A program made the position numbers and the translations under genes. A stretch of 62,808 nt of DNA from the NCBI RefSeq assembly GCF_009727065.1, contig NZ_WNLP01000011.1, positions 1 to 62,808 on the forward strand. The letters are read 5' to 3'. The notes under the pieces are model-generated. The model was not told the origin of the DNA, did no database searches, and saw only the letters and a list, made by a program, of their open reading frames with translations. This document shows, in pieces, positions 1 through 10,266 of this stretch. How positions within the stretch are numbered: position 1 is the stretch's first letter; the number at the start of each line of letters is the position of its first letter. The DNA comes from Bifidobacterium canis (GTDB lineage Bacteria > Actinomycetota > Actinomycetes > Actinomycetales > Bifidobacteriaceae).

Positions 1-33
1 GATCCGGGTCCCCCGTATCTTTAGGAGACTGGT

Positions 34-246
34 ATGCAGCAGGGTATTCATCCTGATTATCATAAGGTGACTGTGACGTGCTCGTGTGGCAACACGTTCG
101 TGACTCGTTCGACGTATAAGGGCGATCATATGAGTGTGGATGTGTGCTCGAAGTGCCATCCGTTCTACACGGGCAAGCAGAAGATTCTCGACACGGGCGG
201 TCGTGTGGCACGCTTCGAGAAGCGCTACGGCAAGAAGAACGCCTGA
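34..246 (+). CDS. rpmE: 50S ribosomal protein L31
   Basis: Structural protein of the large ribosomal subunit, 70 residues, the usual length for bacterial L31. It is the zinc-binding (C+) form: Cys16 and Cys18 in TCSCGN and Cys38 and Cys41 in [13 protein letters not shown] are all present. The ATG follows a good AGGAG at 23-27, six bases away, which fixes the start. A stem-loop follows the stop codon, and prfA comes next on the same strand, a common actinobacterial neighbourhood. Zinc-free L31 paralogues in actinobacteria are normally zinc-repressed and lack these cysteines, so this is the zinc-replete copy. Confidence 0.97.
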   Translation: MQQGIHPDYHKVTVTCSCGNTFVTRSTYKGDHMSVDVCSKCHPFYTGKQKILDTGGRVARFEKRYGKKNA

Positions 247-259
247 GCATAGTCTTCAG

Positions 260-291
260 ATGACGCCAGTCTCATACGGGGCTGGCGTCAT
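260..291 (+). terminator. Stem-loop terminator after rpmE
   Basis: Perfect 10-bp arms ATGACGCCAG (260-269) and CTGGCGTCAT (282-291) enclose a 12-base loop, 14 bases past the rpmE stop. The following bases are only moderately T-rich, so termination may be partial. Confidence 0.6.
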
Positions 292-423
292 TCATTATGA
301 GCCGCTGCCAGCATGCACACAGTGGTGCAGTGTCAGCAGCTCTTGGCACAGACCACCCGATTCGGTACACTGAATCAGTTTGGAACTGTAGAAAACATAG
401 TTATAAGGTAGATAAGGCGAAGC

Positions 424-1518
424 GTGGCAGACGAACAATTCCCCGCGGCACAAACCGCGTTGGAGGAATACGAGAGCATCGAACAGCAGATGGCGCAGCC
501 GGAGGTGTGGTCGAATCCTGATGCCATGCGCAAACTCGGCCGCAGGCAAGCTCAGCTTGGCACCATCGTCAGCGCCTACCGTAATTGGCGTAACATCATG
601 GATGATCTCGCAGCCGCTCAAGAGATGGCCGCCGAAGATCCGGATTTCGAAGAGGAAGCGAAGCGTCTTGAAGCTGAACTTCCCGAAGCCGAGGAGAAAC
701 TGCGCACCGCGCTGATTCCGCGAGATCCAGATGATGCGCGCGACGTGATCATGGAGATCAAAGCCGGTGCAGGCGGCGAGGAAGCGGCGCTGTTCGCGGG
801 CGATCTGCTGCGCATGTATATGCGCTATGCGGAGAAGCGCGGTTGGAGCGTCACCATTCAGAGTGAGAACTCCACCGAGCTCGGCGGCGTGAAAGACGTG
901 CAGCTCGCCATACGAGCCAAAGGCAATCCGTCACCGGAAGACGGTGTGTGGGCGTCGCTCAAATATGAGGGCGGCGTGCACCGCGTGCAGCGCATCCCAG
1001 TCACCGAATCTCAGGGCCGCATCCAAACTTCGGCAGCCGGCGTGCTCGTGTTCCCGGAAGCCGACGAAGACGACGACGAAATCGAAATCGATCCGAAAGA
1101 TCTGAAAATCGACATCTTCATGAGCTCCGGCCCAGGCGGGCAGTCTGTGAACACCACGTATTCCGCAGTGCGCATGACGCACATTCCAACCGGCATCGTG
1201 GTGAGCATGCAAGACGAGAAGTCGCAGATTCAGAACCGCGCAGCCGCGTTGCGCGTGCTCAAGAGCCGTCTGCTCGCGATGAAGCACGAGCAGGAAGCCG
1301 CCGAAGCCGCCGACATGCGCCACTCGCAGGTGCGTTCACTCGACCGTTCCGAGCGAATCCGCACTTACAATTTCCCCGAGAACCGCATCGTCGACCATCG
1401 CACGAACTACAAGGCCTACAATCTCGACGCCGTGCTCGACGGAGATTTGCAAGCCGTTATCGACAGTGACATTCAAGCAGACGAAGCACAGCGTCTGGCA
1501 AACCAGCAGGCAGAGTAA
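424..1518 (+). CDS. prfA: Peptide chain release factor 1
   Basis: Recognises UAA and UAG in the ribosomal A site and triggers hydrolysis of peptidyl-tRNA. The 364-residue length is normal for RF1. The tripeptide anticodon Pro-Val-Thr (residues 192-194, in RIPVTES) is the RF1 type and separates it from the SPF of RF2 later in this window. The catalytic GGQ is at residues 238-240. Translation starts at GTG 424, with only a weak purine-rich stretch upstream. prmC, whose product methylates the GGQ glutamine, follows after 37 bases, so the modifier and its substrate are probably co-transcribed. Confidence 0.97.
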   Translation: MADEQFPAAQTALEEYESIEQQMAQPEVWSNPDAMRKLGRRQAQLGTIVSAYRNWRNIMDDLAAAQEMAAEDPDFEEEAKRLEAELPEAEEKLRTALIPRDPDDARDVIMEIKAGAGGEEAALFAGDLLRMYMRYAEKRGWSVTIQSENSTELGGVKDVQLAIRAKGNPSPEDGVWASLKYEGGVHRVQRIPVTESQGRIQTSAAGVLVFPEADEDDDEIEIDPKDLKIDIFMSSGPGGQSVNTTYSAVRMTHIPTGIVVSMQDEKSQIQNRAAALRVLKSRLLAMKHEQEAAEAADMRHSQVRSLDRSERIRTYNFPENRIVDHRTNYKAYNLDAVLDGDLQAVIDSDIQADEAQRLANQQAE

Positions 1519-1555
1519 TCGCTCACAGTGGCGAATACCCCGACCAGAAAGTGAT

Positions 1556-2470
1556 ATGAGAACAGATCAACTGATTCACCGTTGCACCGACTATCTGCAG
1601 GAAGCAGGAATCGACACAGCGAGTCACGATACGAAACTGATATTGGCAGACACGCTCGGATGCTCGCTTTCCGACGTAGAAAAAGCCAATCTGATGGGAA
1701 CCGACACATCCGAGCTCATCGAAACGTATTATCACGGCGAAGATGACGACCCCGTTCAGCTGTTCAAAGAAAGACTGTGCCGCCGCCATGCGCGCGAGCC
1801 GTTGCAATACATCGTCGGTCACACCACGTTCCGCTATATTGACCTGAAAGTTGGCCCCGGCGTGTTCATTCCGCGTCAGGAAACCGAGATCATCGCGCAA
1901 GAAGCGATCGACTGGGTGACTTCGCAGGGCATGTATTCGCCGCGCATCGTCGACTTGTGTGCGGGAAGCGGCGCGCTTGGACTCTCGCTCGCATGCGAGA
2001 TACGCGGCGCGCAGGTGTGGGGCGTTGAACTCAGCCCGCAGGCGGCGGTGTGGACGCGCCGCAATATCAGTGAAATCTCACGAGATTACCCAGATATCAG
2101 CGTGAACTATCACTTCGAAATGGGCGACGCGACGTCGGCGCTCACGCTCGCGCAGTTGGATGGCACCGTTGACGTCGTGGTGAGCAACCCGCCGTATGTG
2201 CCGCTGTCGCAGGTGCCGCAGCAGCCCGAAGTGCGTGATTTCGACCCGTCCCTCGCGCTGTACGGCGGGTCGGCGGACGGCATGCAGATTCCCGAGCAAA
2301 TTATTCGCCGCGCCTATTCACTGCTGCGACCGGGTGGCGTGTTCATTATGGAGCATGACATTTCGCAAGGCAGCCAGACCTGCGCGTTTGCGACCGCGAC
2401 CGGTTTCTCAAGCGCGCAGACCGGCATGGATCTGACGTATCGGCCGCGCTACTTGTTCGCAGTGAAGTGA
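1556..2470 (+). CDS. prmC: Release factor glutamine N5-methyltransferase
   Basis: Uses S-adenosylmethionine to methylate the glutamine of the GGQ motif in RF1 and RF2. The class I SAM-binding motif DLCAGSGALG begins at residue 133 and the family's catalytic NPPY is at residues 211-214. It gives 304 residues from ATG 1556. The frame is open further upstream to an ATG at 1466, but that would run 53 bases into prfA, so 1556 is preferred. It sits directly downstream of prfA, the usual arrangement. Confidence 0.94.
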   Translation: MRTDQLIHRCTDYLQEAGIDTASHDTKLILADTLGCSLSDVEKANLMGTDTSELIETYYHGEDDDPVQLFKERLCRRHAREPLQYIVGHTTFRYIDLKVGPGVFIPRQETEIIAQEAIDWVTSQGMYSPRIVDLCAGSGALGLSLACEIRGAQVWGVELSPQAAVWTRRNISEISRDYPDISVNYHFEMGDATSALTLAQLDGTVDVVVSNPPYVPLSQVPQQPEVRDFDPSLALYGGSADGMQIPEQIIRRAYSLLRPGGVFIMEHDISQGSQTCAFATATGFSSAQTGMDLTYRPRYLFAVK

Positions 2471-2558
2471 TGTATAGATACGAATTATTCGAATATCGGG
2501 CAGAGAAACACAGGGAAGCATAGTAGAATAGCGGAGTCCGAGCGAGCGGGAGGGAAAC

Positions 2559-3233
2559 ATGGCCGATGTGCGCAGCGTCGATGAGCAGTCTTTGGTCGAC
2601 GCGAAGCGAATCATCGAGCACGGCGGAGTGATCGTGCTTCCCACAGACACCGTGTATGGCATCGCCTGTGACCCACACAATCCGAACGCGATCGCGCGCA
2701 TCTACGAAGCAAAGAAACGCGCGCGCAGCAAAGCATTGCAAATCATCGTTTCCAGCGTGAACGATCTGCCCTCGCTTGGGCTGACGCTTCCCACGCCGCT
2801 CGATGTTCTGGCGCAGCGTTTCCTGCCAGGCGCGTTCTCGCCGATCGCGGTGGCAGACGAAGACTGTGCGTTGCAGACATTGCGCGTGGCCGATGACGGC
2901 ACGCGCACGCAGGCGATTCGCGTACCGGACTCCGACGCGAGCCTGCGCATTCTGCGCGCGATCGGGCCGGTTGCCGCGTCGAGCGCCAACCGCTCGGGTA
3001 ACGAGAGCGCGCAAACCGTGGACGAAGCGGTGGCTGCGTTCGGCGATGACGTTGACTTGTATCTCGACGCGGGCCCTACGGAAAATCACACGGCAAGCAC
3101 GGTGGTCGCCGCGGATCCCGATGCGCCTGACGGCATTGTGATTCTGCGCGAAGGCAAGATTCCTGCAACGCAGCTGCGCGCTGCACTGCGTGACTCGGTG
3201 AATCCGCCGCATGATGGGGGACTTGCGAGATGA
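2559..3233 (+). CDS. TsaC/Sua5/YrdC family L-threonylcarbamoyladenylate synthase
   Basis: Predicted to make threonylcarbamoyl-AMP from threonine, bicarbonate and ATP, the first step of the t6A37 modification of ANN-decoding tRNAs. The 224 residues match the YrdC domain alone, without the Sua5 C-terminal domain. Visible family features are the early KRARSKALQ basic stretch and the SSANRSGNES segment of the nucleotide pocket. GGAGGG just before ATG 2559 supports the start. Its end overlaps the next gene by four bases (ATGA), implying translational coupling. In many actinobacteria this gene lies between prmC and a WecA-like transferase, exactly as here. Confidence 0.92.
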   Translation: MADVRSVDEQSLVDAKRIIEHGGVIVLPTDTVYGIACDPHNPNAIARIYEAKKRARSKALQIIVSSVNDLPSLGLTLPTPLDVLAQRFLPGAFSPIAVADEDCALQTLRVADDGTRTQAIRVPDSDASLRILRAIGPVAASSANRSGNESAQTVDEAVAAFGDDVDLYLDAGPTENHTASTVVAADPDAPDGIVILREGKIPATQLRAALRDSVNPPHDGGLAR

Positions 3234-4381
3234 GAGTCTATATATTCATCGCGTTCGTCGCCATGTGCGCCACGTATTTATATACGCCGCTTATTCGTCA
3301 CCTTGCCATTCAGATCGGCGCGGTCGGCGAAGTGCGTGCGCGCGACGTGCACAAGATTCCGACGCCCCGCATGGGCGGCTTGGGCATGCTGTTCGGATTC
3401 ATCACCGCAATGTTCTTCGCGTCGAGGCTCAACTTCCTGCAAGGCGAATTCCAACAGAACCATCAGGCATGGGTGGTGATGGCAGGCGCCGTGATGATCT
3501 GCTTGCTGGGCATAGCCGATGACGTGTGGGATCTCGATTGGATGCTCAAACTCGCAGGGCAGTTGCTCATCTCGGTGTTTGTGGCATGGGGAGGATTGCA
3601 GATCATCTCACTGCCGATCGGCGGTTTGATCACTGCTTCTCCCACCATTTCGATCGCGATAACCGCGTTGCTGATCGTCGTGTCGATCAATGCGGTCAAC
3701 TTCGTCGACGGCCTCGACGGTCTGGCCGCGGGCATCGTGGCGATCGGCGGCGTTGCCTTCGGCATCTACTCATATGTGCTGTCGCGCCAGCAGGTCTCCT
3801 ATGCGTCGATGGCGACGCTCATCGACGTGGCGATGGTGGGCATCTGCATGGGCTTCCTGTTGCACAACTGGCATCCGGCGAAACTGTTCATGGGCGATTC
3901 GGGTTCGATGCTGCTCGGGTATTTGATCACCTGTGCTTCGATTATTCTCACCGGCCGACTCGATCCCGCCACGATCAACACGTCTGCCTACGTGCCGGCA
4001 TTCATGCCGATCCTGCTGCCGATCCTCGTGCTCTTCCTTCCGGTGCTCGACATGCTGATGGCCATCACGAGACGCTTGCGCAAAGGCCAGTCGCCCATGC
4101 ACCCCGACCGCATGCATTTGCATCATCGCATGCTGCGCATCGGGCACACGGTGCAGGGAGCGGTGCTGATTCTGTGGGGTTGGGCGGCGCTCATCGCCTT
4201 CTCGTCGATGTTCCTGCTGTTCTTCAGGTTCGTCACCGTGTTCACGGTGTTCGTCATACTCGCCGCCTTGCTCACGGTGGCGACGCTCTACCCGTATTTC
4301 AAGCGTATGCGCGGCAAAGGCGCCGACGAAGATCTGCCATGCAACAACGGACCAAAGCATCTGCGGCCTTCTACGCCCTGA
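3230..4381 (+). CDS. WecA/TagO-type undecaprenyl-phosphate sugar-1-phosphate transferase
   Basis: Integral membrane enzyme of the MraY/WecA family, expected to move a GlcNAc-1-phosphate-type group from a UDP-sugar to undecaprenyl phosphate and so start a cell-wall polysaccharide. The 383 residues contain about ten or eleven hydrophobic segments. Family motifs are visible: the aspartate pair in GIADDVWDLDW, the NFVDGLDGLAAG loop, and the histidine cluster HLHHRMLRIGH. It overlaps the TsaC-like gene by four bases. MraY itself normally lies in the division/wall cluster, so this is the accessory polysaccharide enzyme; the exact sugar cannot be read from sequence. Confidence 0.88.
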   Translation: MRVYIFIAFVAMCATYLYTPLIRHLAIQIGAVGEVRARDVHKIPTPRMGGLGMLFGFITAMFFASRLNFLQGEFQQNHQAWVVMAGAVMICLLGIADDVWDLDWMLKLAGQLLISVFVAWGGLQIISLPIGGLITASPTISIAITALLIVVSINAVNFVDGLDGLAAGIVAIGGVAFGIYSYVLSRQQVSYASMATLIDVAMVGICMGFLLHNWHPAKLFMGDSGSMLLGYLITCASIILTGRLDPATINTSAYVPAFMPILLPILVLFLPVLDMLMAITRRLRKGQSPMHPDRMHLHHRMLRIGHTVQGAVLILWGWAALIAFSSMFLLFFRFVTVFTVFVILAALLTVATLYPYFKRMRGKGADEDLPCNNGPKHLRPSTP

Positions 4382-5995
<1,614 letters not shown>

Positions 5996-6008
5996 GTCGA
6001 ACCAAGCC

Positions 6009-6043
6009 AAGGGCTGTATACGCGAAAACGTATGCAGCCCTTT
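6009..6043 (+). terminator. Rho-independent terminator of guaB
   Basis: Arms AAGGGCTGTATACG (6009-6022) and CGTATGCAGCCCTTT (6029-6043) pair with one G-U. The T-run and pyrimidine tail come directly after, 13 bases downstream of the guaB stop. Confidence 0.8.
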
Positions 6044-6060
6044 CCTATTCCAATTTTCTT

Positions 6061-6187
6061 ATTTTGCTGGCGGAGATATGAAACGTGTCGGCACTCATGT
6101 AGCCGAGGCAGAAAAACGGCTATTTTCCAACAAAAAGAATTTTGAGTACTCAGTGCTTCGTGTGTTTTATATCCCCACCAGCAAAAT
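6061..6187. repeat. 127-bp inverted-end element, copy A
   Basis: A 24-base left end (ATTTTGCTGGCGGAGATATG then AAAC) is matched by a reverse-complementary right end at 6164-6187 (GTTTTATATCCCCACCAGCA then AAAT) with two mismatches. The interior holds a conserved GGCTATTTTCC core. Copies B (12324-12450) and C (30994-31121) share both ends and the core; C is in the opposite orientation. Short open frames across it are not conserved as proteins. It resembles a small non-autonomous inverted-repeat element or a structured-RNA family. Confidence 0.85.
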
Positions 6188-6316
6188 GAGAGCATAGACA
6201 CGCGTTGTTTTGCGGTCGGGATAGAACTTGGAAAGACGCAACGTGGTGAGGTAGGCTCGAATGTTCGACGCGCGAGCCGCGTGACGAAAACCGAAAACCC
6301 AAGAAACGAGGAACGT

Positions 6317-6970
6317 ATGGTAGACGCGAACGATGCTTTGACCTATTCGCCGAAGGAATCCAGGATGATCTGGATCGACTGCGAGATGACGGGTCTTGAT
6401 ATTTTCCACGACGAATTGTGCGAAGTTTCGGTGGTACCCACCGACTTCGAGCTGAACGTGCTCGACAAGGGCATCGATCTGGTCATCAAGCCATCCGACG
6501 CAGCCGTCGCACACATGAACGACTTCGTGCGCGCCATGCACACGCGCTCAGGGCTCATCAACGAGTGGGAGAACGGCCTCGACGTCAAGGAAGCCGAGCA
6601 GCAGGTGATCAGCTACGTCAAGCAGTTCATTCCCGAAGGCGTCAAGCCGCTGCTCGCCGGCAATTCAGTCGGCTCCGACAAGAAGTTCCTCGACCACTTC
6701 ATGCCGAACCTCATGGAGCACCTGCACTACCGCGTCATCGACGTGAGCACCATCAAGGAACTCGCACGCCGTTGGTATCCGAACGTCTACGCGAACCGTC
6801 CACCGAAGAACGGCGGCCACCGTGCGTGGGCCGATATCGTCGAATCCCTCGACGAACTGCGCTACTACCGTGCGGCTGTCATGGCACCGGAACCGGGGCC
6901 GAGCGCCGACGAAGCACAGCGCATCGCCGGCGAAATCGTCGCGACGAGCGTCATGAACGAAGCGGAATAA
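6317..6970 (+). CDS. orn: Oligoribonuclease
   Basis: DEDDh-family 3'-5' exonuclease that degrades two- to five-nucleotide RNAs, including pGpG from cyclic di-GMP turnover, in the cytoplasm. The first two acidic metal ligands are in [10 protein letters not shown], and the HxxxD motif is in [13 protein letters not shown] near residue 180. It gives 217 residues from ATG 6317, which follows GAGGAA; an in-frame ATG at 6281 lacks a ribosome site. C-terminal residues after about 185 extend slightly past the core fold. It stands alone between element copy A and a HAD phosphatase gene. Confidence 0.93.
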   Translation: MVDANDALTYSPKESRMIWIDCEMTGLDIFHDELCEVSVVPTDFELNVLDKGIDLVIKPSDAAVAHMNDFVRAMHTRSGLINEWENGLDVKEAEQQVISYVKQFIPEGVKPLLAGNSVGSDKKFLDHFMPNLMEHLHYRVIDVSTIKELARRWYPNVYANRPPKNGGHRAWADIVESLDELRYYRAAVMAPEPGPSADEAQRIAGEIVATSVMNEAE

Positions 6971-7026
6971 TCCACGATTTTCATGTTCGCGCAAACTCTA
7001 GTAAACACTATCAAGTAAGGGAACAC

Positions 7027-7875
7027 ATGGCACAGGCCGAGTGGACGTCGATCGAAACGCCACAGAACATCAAGCTCATCGTCGCAGACATGGATGGGAC
7101 GCTTCTCGACGCAGACAGCCAGATCCCCGCCGGATTCTGGCCGATGCTCGACAAGCTCGACCAGCGTGGCATCACGTTCGTGCCAGCAAGCGGCAGGCAA
7201 TACCAGACGTTGCGCACGATGTTCGCGCGGAGTCTGCAGCCGATGTCATTCATCGCGGAAAACGGCAATATCGTTGCGCTTGACGGCCAAGTCATAGAAA
7301 CGCATACCGTGGGCCGTGATCTCATCGAACACGTGATCGGCATCATCGATACCGCAGCGGCGAGCGGGAACTACGATCTCGGTCTCGTGATCTGCGGACT
7401 CAGCGCAGCATACGTGCAGCGCACGGACGAGCCATTCATCGCGGAATGCAGCAAATACTATGCGAAAATCGAGCAGGTGAACGATCTGCATGATGTGCTC
7501 AACTACGCCGACGAGAAGTTCCTCAAACTCGCCATCCTCGATTTCGGAGATGCGGAAGCTATGGCCAAGAAGCTGCTGCCGAGCATCGTCGCGCCATACG
7601 AATACGTGCCGTCGGGGAAGCATTGGGTCGACATCATGAACGCCAGCGTCAACAAAGGCGACGGTGTGGCGACACTGCAGCGCGCGCTCGGCGTGAGCGC
7701 CAGCGAAACCGCGGTGTTCGGCGACTATCTCAACGATGCGCCGATGTTCGCGCACGCGAAGTTCTCGTTCGCGATGGCCAACGCGCATCCACAGGTGCGT
7801 GAAGCCGCCGCATACATCGCGCCGGCGAACACCGACGAGGGCGTTCTGCGCGTGATCGACCGGTTGATCGGCTGA
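7027..7875 (+). CDS. Cof-type HAD hydrolase
   Basis: Predicted phosphatase of small phosphorylated metabolites (sugar phosphates, pyridoxal phosphate or FMN-like substrates in this family). The 282 residues begin with HAD motif I DMDGTLL and end with motif IV in VFGDYLNDAPMF. Between them is a large C2-type cap typical of Cof/YbjI-like enzymes. ATG 7027 follows AAGGGAAC; the frame extends upstream through orn but that part is a shadow. The helicase gene follows after only four bases, suggesting co-transcription. The substrate cannot be read from sequence. Confidence 0.88.
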   Translation: MAQAEWTSIETPQNIKLIVADMDGTLLDADSQIPAGFWPMLDKLDQRGITFVPASGRQYQTLRTMFARSLQPMSFIAENGNIVALDGQVIETHTVGRDLIEHVIGIIDTAAASGNYDLGLVICGLSAAYVQRTDEPFIAECSKYYAKIEQVNDLHDVLNYADEKFLKLAILDFGDAEAMAKKLLPSIVAPYEYVPSGKHWVDIMNASVNKGDGVATLQRALGVSASETAVFGDYLNDAPMFAHAKFSFAMANAHPQVREAAAYIAPANTDEGVLRVIDRLIG

Positions 7876-7879
7876 CGTT

Positions 7880-9310
7880 ATGAAACAAGCCGAAGTTCTT
7901 GATATTCTGCTCGCCGGAGCCAGCGCGTTCCTCACTGGTGCGCCCGGTGCGGGCAAAACGTATGTGCTCAACGAGTTCATTCAAGCGGAACGTGCGGAGG
8001 GCGCATCGGTGGCGGTGACCGCGACCACCGGCATTGCGGCGACGCATGTGAACGGGCAGACGATCCACGCATGGAGCGGCATCGGCGTGGCGGATTCGCT
8101 CACCGAATCGCTCATCAAAACGATTCGCACGCGCAGACGCAAGAAAATACTGGCCACCGACGTGCTCGTGATCGACGAGATCTCAATGATGCACGCATGG
8201 TTGTTCGACATGGTGGATCAGGTGTGCAGAATCGTGCGCAAAGACTCACGACCGTTCGGCGGGCTGCAGGTGGTGCTTTCCGGCGATTTCTTCCAACTAC
8301 CGCCGGTGTCGAACGCTCGCCGCAACCACGATTTCGTGCCGCCGACGCCCGAATACAAAGCGATGCGTGAAAAATACGCGAAAGCGGGGCGTAACCCGGA
8401 AGGATTCGTCACAGAATCGTTCGCTTGGGACGAGCTCGACCCGGTGATCTGCTATCTCGACGAGCAGCACAGGCAGGATGACGGGCAATTGCTGCGCGTG
8501 CTCACCGACATTCGCAACGCCACCGTTTCGCAGGTAGACAAAGATATTTTGATCACGCGCTACCGCATTCCGCTCGAAGAGGGGCGTCAAACGGTTGCGC
8601 TGTTCCCGCAGAACAAGCAGGCGGATCTGCTCAACGAGCAGCGCTTGGCCACAATCGACGGCGATGAACACGAATTCTACGCCGAGGCGATGGGACCGAT
8701 GCACTTGACCGAACGCTTGCAGCGCAACATGCTCGCACCGGAACGCCTCGCATTGAAAGAGGGCGCGGCGGTGATGGCCGTGCGCAACGATTCCGAAGGC
8801 CGCTACGTGAACGGCTCGCTCGGCGTGGTCAAAGGCTTTTTGCGTGAGTCGCGCGGAGGATGGCCGATCGTCGAATTCGAAAACGGCAATACGGTGACGA
8901 TGACGCAAAGTGACTGGGAGATGATGGACGGCGATGATGTGCTTGCCGCCGTCTCGCAGGTGCCGTTGCGCTGCGCATGGGCGATCACGATTCACAAGTC
9001 GCAGGGCATGACGCTCGACAGCGCCGTCATGGATCTGAGTCGCACGTTCGCCCCGGGCATGGGCTATGTGGCGCTCTCTCGCGTGGAAAGTCTCGGCGGG
9101 CTCTATTTGAATGGCGTGAACAACCGCATGTTCAACGTGAGCCGTGACGCGTTGCTGCTCGACGACAGTCTGCGTGAGGGGTCGCAGCGGGCGAGCATGC
9201 AGCTGACCGAGCACGGTGCGGAATCGTTCGCGCCGAAGAAACCGGGGGAGAGCGAAGCGCAGGCGGGACTCGACGAATTTCTTCCTGACGGTGACTCGCC
9301 CGCGTTCTGA
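7880..9310 (+). CDS. Pif1/RecD2-like SF1B DNA helicase
   Basis: Predicted 5'-3' DNA helicase, 476 residues. Walker A is GAPGAGKT at about residues 20-27 and Walker B is LVIDEISM. Other SF1B landmarks are TATTGIAATHVNGQTIHAWSG (motif Ia region, typical of Pif1), LSGDFFQLPP (motif III) and AITIHKSQGMTLD (motif V/VI). Pif1 proteins act on forks and on stable DNA structures such as G-quadruplexes. There is no accessory nuclease or WYL/HRDC domain. It starts four bases after the HAD gene with no strong ribosome site, so translation may be coupled. Confidence 0.88.
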   Translation: MKQAEVLDILLAGASAFLTGAPGAGKTYVLNEFIQAERAEGASVAVTATTGIAATHVNGQTIHAWSGIGVADSLTESLIKTIRTRRRKKILATDVLVIDEISMMHAWLFDMVDQVCRIVRKDSRPFGGLQVVLSGDFFQLPPVSNARRNHDFVPPTPEYKAMREKYAKAGRNPEGFVTESFAWDELDPVICYLDEQHRQDDGQLLRVLTDIRNATVSQVDKDILITRYRIPLEEGRQTVALFPQNKQADLLNEQRLATIDGDEHEFYAEAMGPMHLTERLQRNMLAPERLALKEGAAVMAVRNDSEGRYVNGSLGVVKGFLRESRGGWPIVEFENGNTVTMTQSDWEMMDGDDVLAAVSQVPLRCAWAITIHKSQGMTLDSAVMDLSRTFAPGMGYVALSRVESLGGLYLNGVNNRMFNVSRDALLLDDSLREGSQRASMQLTEHGAESFAPKKPGESEAQAGLDEFLPDGDSPAF

Positions 9311-9467
9311 ATATTGGAAGCGCTGATTTTCCGCACTATTTCACCAGAGCGCACCATCGTGCAGAGTGAACAGCGACGCGCACAGCAAGCGCATGATTAC
9401 AATAAACAAATAGTTATTACAGATATCACAGAGATATTAGAGATATTGCTGAGCGAAAGGGACTGCC

Positions 9468-9896
9468 ATGAAGCGCTCCACCATGTACATCATTTCCGGA
9501 ATCGGCGCGCTTGTGCTGTTCATTGCATTCCTGTGCTACACCTCCACTCCAGTGCATCTGTTCGGTTCGCTCAAATTGTCTGATTTGCTCACGATCATCG
9601 GCGGACTCATGTTCATCGTGCCGTTCTACATCGAATCGGCGCGTCGCAAGAGCGAAGACAACGCGCCGAACGCTTGGGTGTGGCAGTATCTGCCGGTGGC
9701 GGGCATGGTGCTGATGATCGTCGGCTTGATCATTCCGAACCATGCGGTCAACCTCGGCGTGATCGATCTGTGTGACATTCTGTATTTGTTCGGCTGCGCG
9801 TTCATGCTGATGATCTTCATTTACCCGTTCGGTTCCACGAACCGCGAGATGCTCGAAGATGACATCGACGATCGCGTAGATTCAGAGTCTCACTGA
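9468..9896 (+). CDS. Small integral membrane protein, function unknown
   Basis: A 142-residue protein with four hydrophobic segments (about 5-25, 35-53, 68-90 and 98-120) and an acidic C-terminus ending in MLEDDIDDRVDSESH. I do not recognise a family. AAAGGG just ahead of ATG 9468 supports the start. The upstream 157 bases are AT-rich and presumably contain its promoter. A clear terminator follows, so it is probably monocistronic. Confidence 0.75.
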   Translation: MKRSTMYIISGIGALVLFIAFLCYTSTPVHLFGSLKLSDLLTIIGGLMFIVPFYIESARRKSEDNAPNAWVWQYLPVAGMVLMIVGLIIPNHAVNLGVIDLCDILYLFGCAFMLMIFIYPFGSTNREMLEDDIDDRVDSESH

Positions 9897-9927
9897 ATTC
9901 AAATAATCTGAATACTGTTCAGTTGTG

Positions 9928-9959
9928 GTGGCATATGTCAACTGGCATATGCCACTTTT
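9928..9959 (+). terminator. Terminator after the 142-residue membrane protein gene
   Basis: Perfect 10-bp arms GTGGCATATG (9928-9937) and CATATGCCAC (9946-9955) with an 8-base loop and TTTT immediately after. Confidence 0.8.
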
Positions 9960-9988
9960 CGTATCGCTTACTTTGTCACCTATTTGTA

Positions 9989-10235
9989 TGGTCAAGTTGT
10001 CTATGTAAATCAGACAACTTGACCACTGTGCGCGGCGCTGACGGTCATGTTGTCTACTCAAGTTAGACAACATGACCGTTGTACATAGGCTGATTGAACA
10101 TATGGTCTATTTGCGTTAGACGACACGACCGTTTTCGCTCGCAGATATGGTCATGTTGTCTATGCGAGTTCGGCAATATGACCAATCGACTCGCGCAACA
10201 TGGCCATGTCGTCTGCGCGGATGAGACGATATGCA
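9989..10235. repeat. Array of five palindromes with an exact 53-bp period
   Basis: The right half-site, consensus TAGACAACATGACC, begins at 10011, 10064, 10117, 10170 and 10223, a step of exactly 53 each time. Unit 1 is a perfect 14-bp inverted repeat (TGGTCAAGTTGTCT / AGACAACTTGACCA). Unit 2 is a perfect 16-bp one (ACGGTCATGTTGTCTA / TAGACAACATGACCGT). Units 3 to 5 are degenerate. Between units 1 and 2 one base pair is swapped on both arms (A-T to T-A). The array fills the gap before proS; no protein is credible in it. Confidence 0.9.
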
Positions 10236-10266
10236 CTCGTCCCCTTTGGCGCGTACTTTGGAACGT

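Noticed and set aside
9989..10235. Possible CRISPR array upstream of proS
   Set aside because: The regular 53-bp period is attractive, but the repeats themselves are palindromes of about 30-40 bases that degrade quickly, the intervening sequences are short (about 15-20 bases), and no cas genes are near.
9960..10266. T-box leader for proS
   Set aside because: No T-box consensus or antiterminator could be found; the palindromes are DNA-like repeats with a fixed period.
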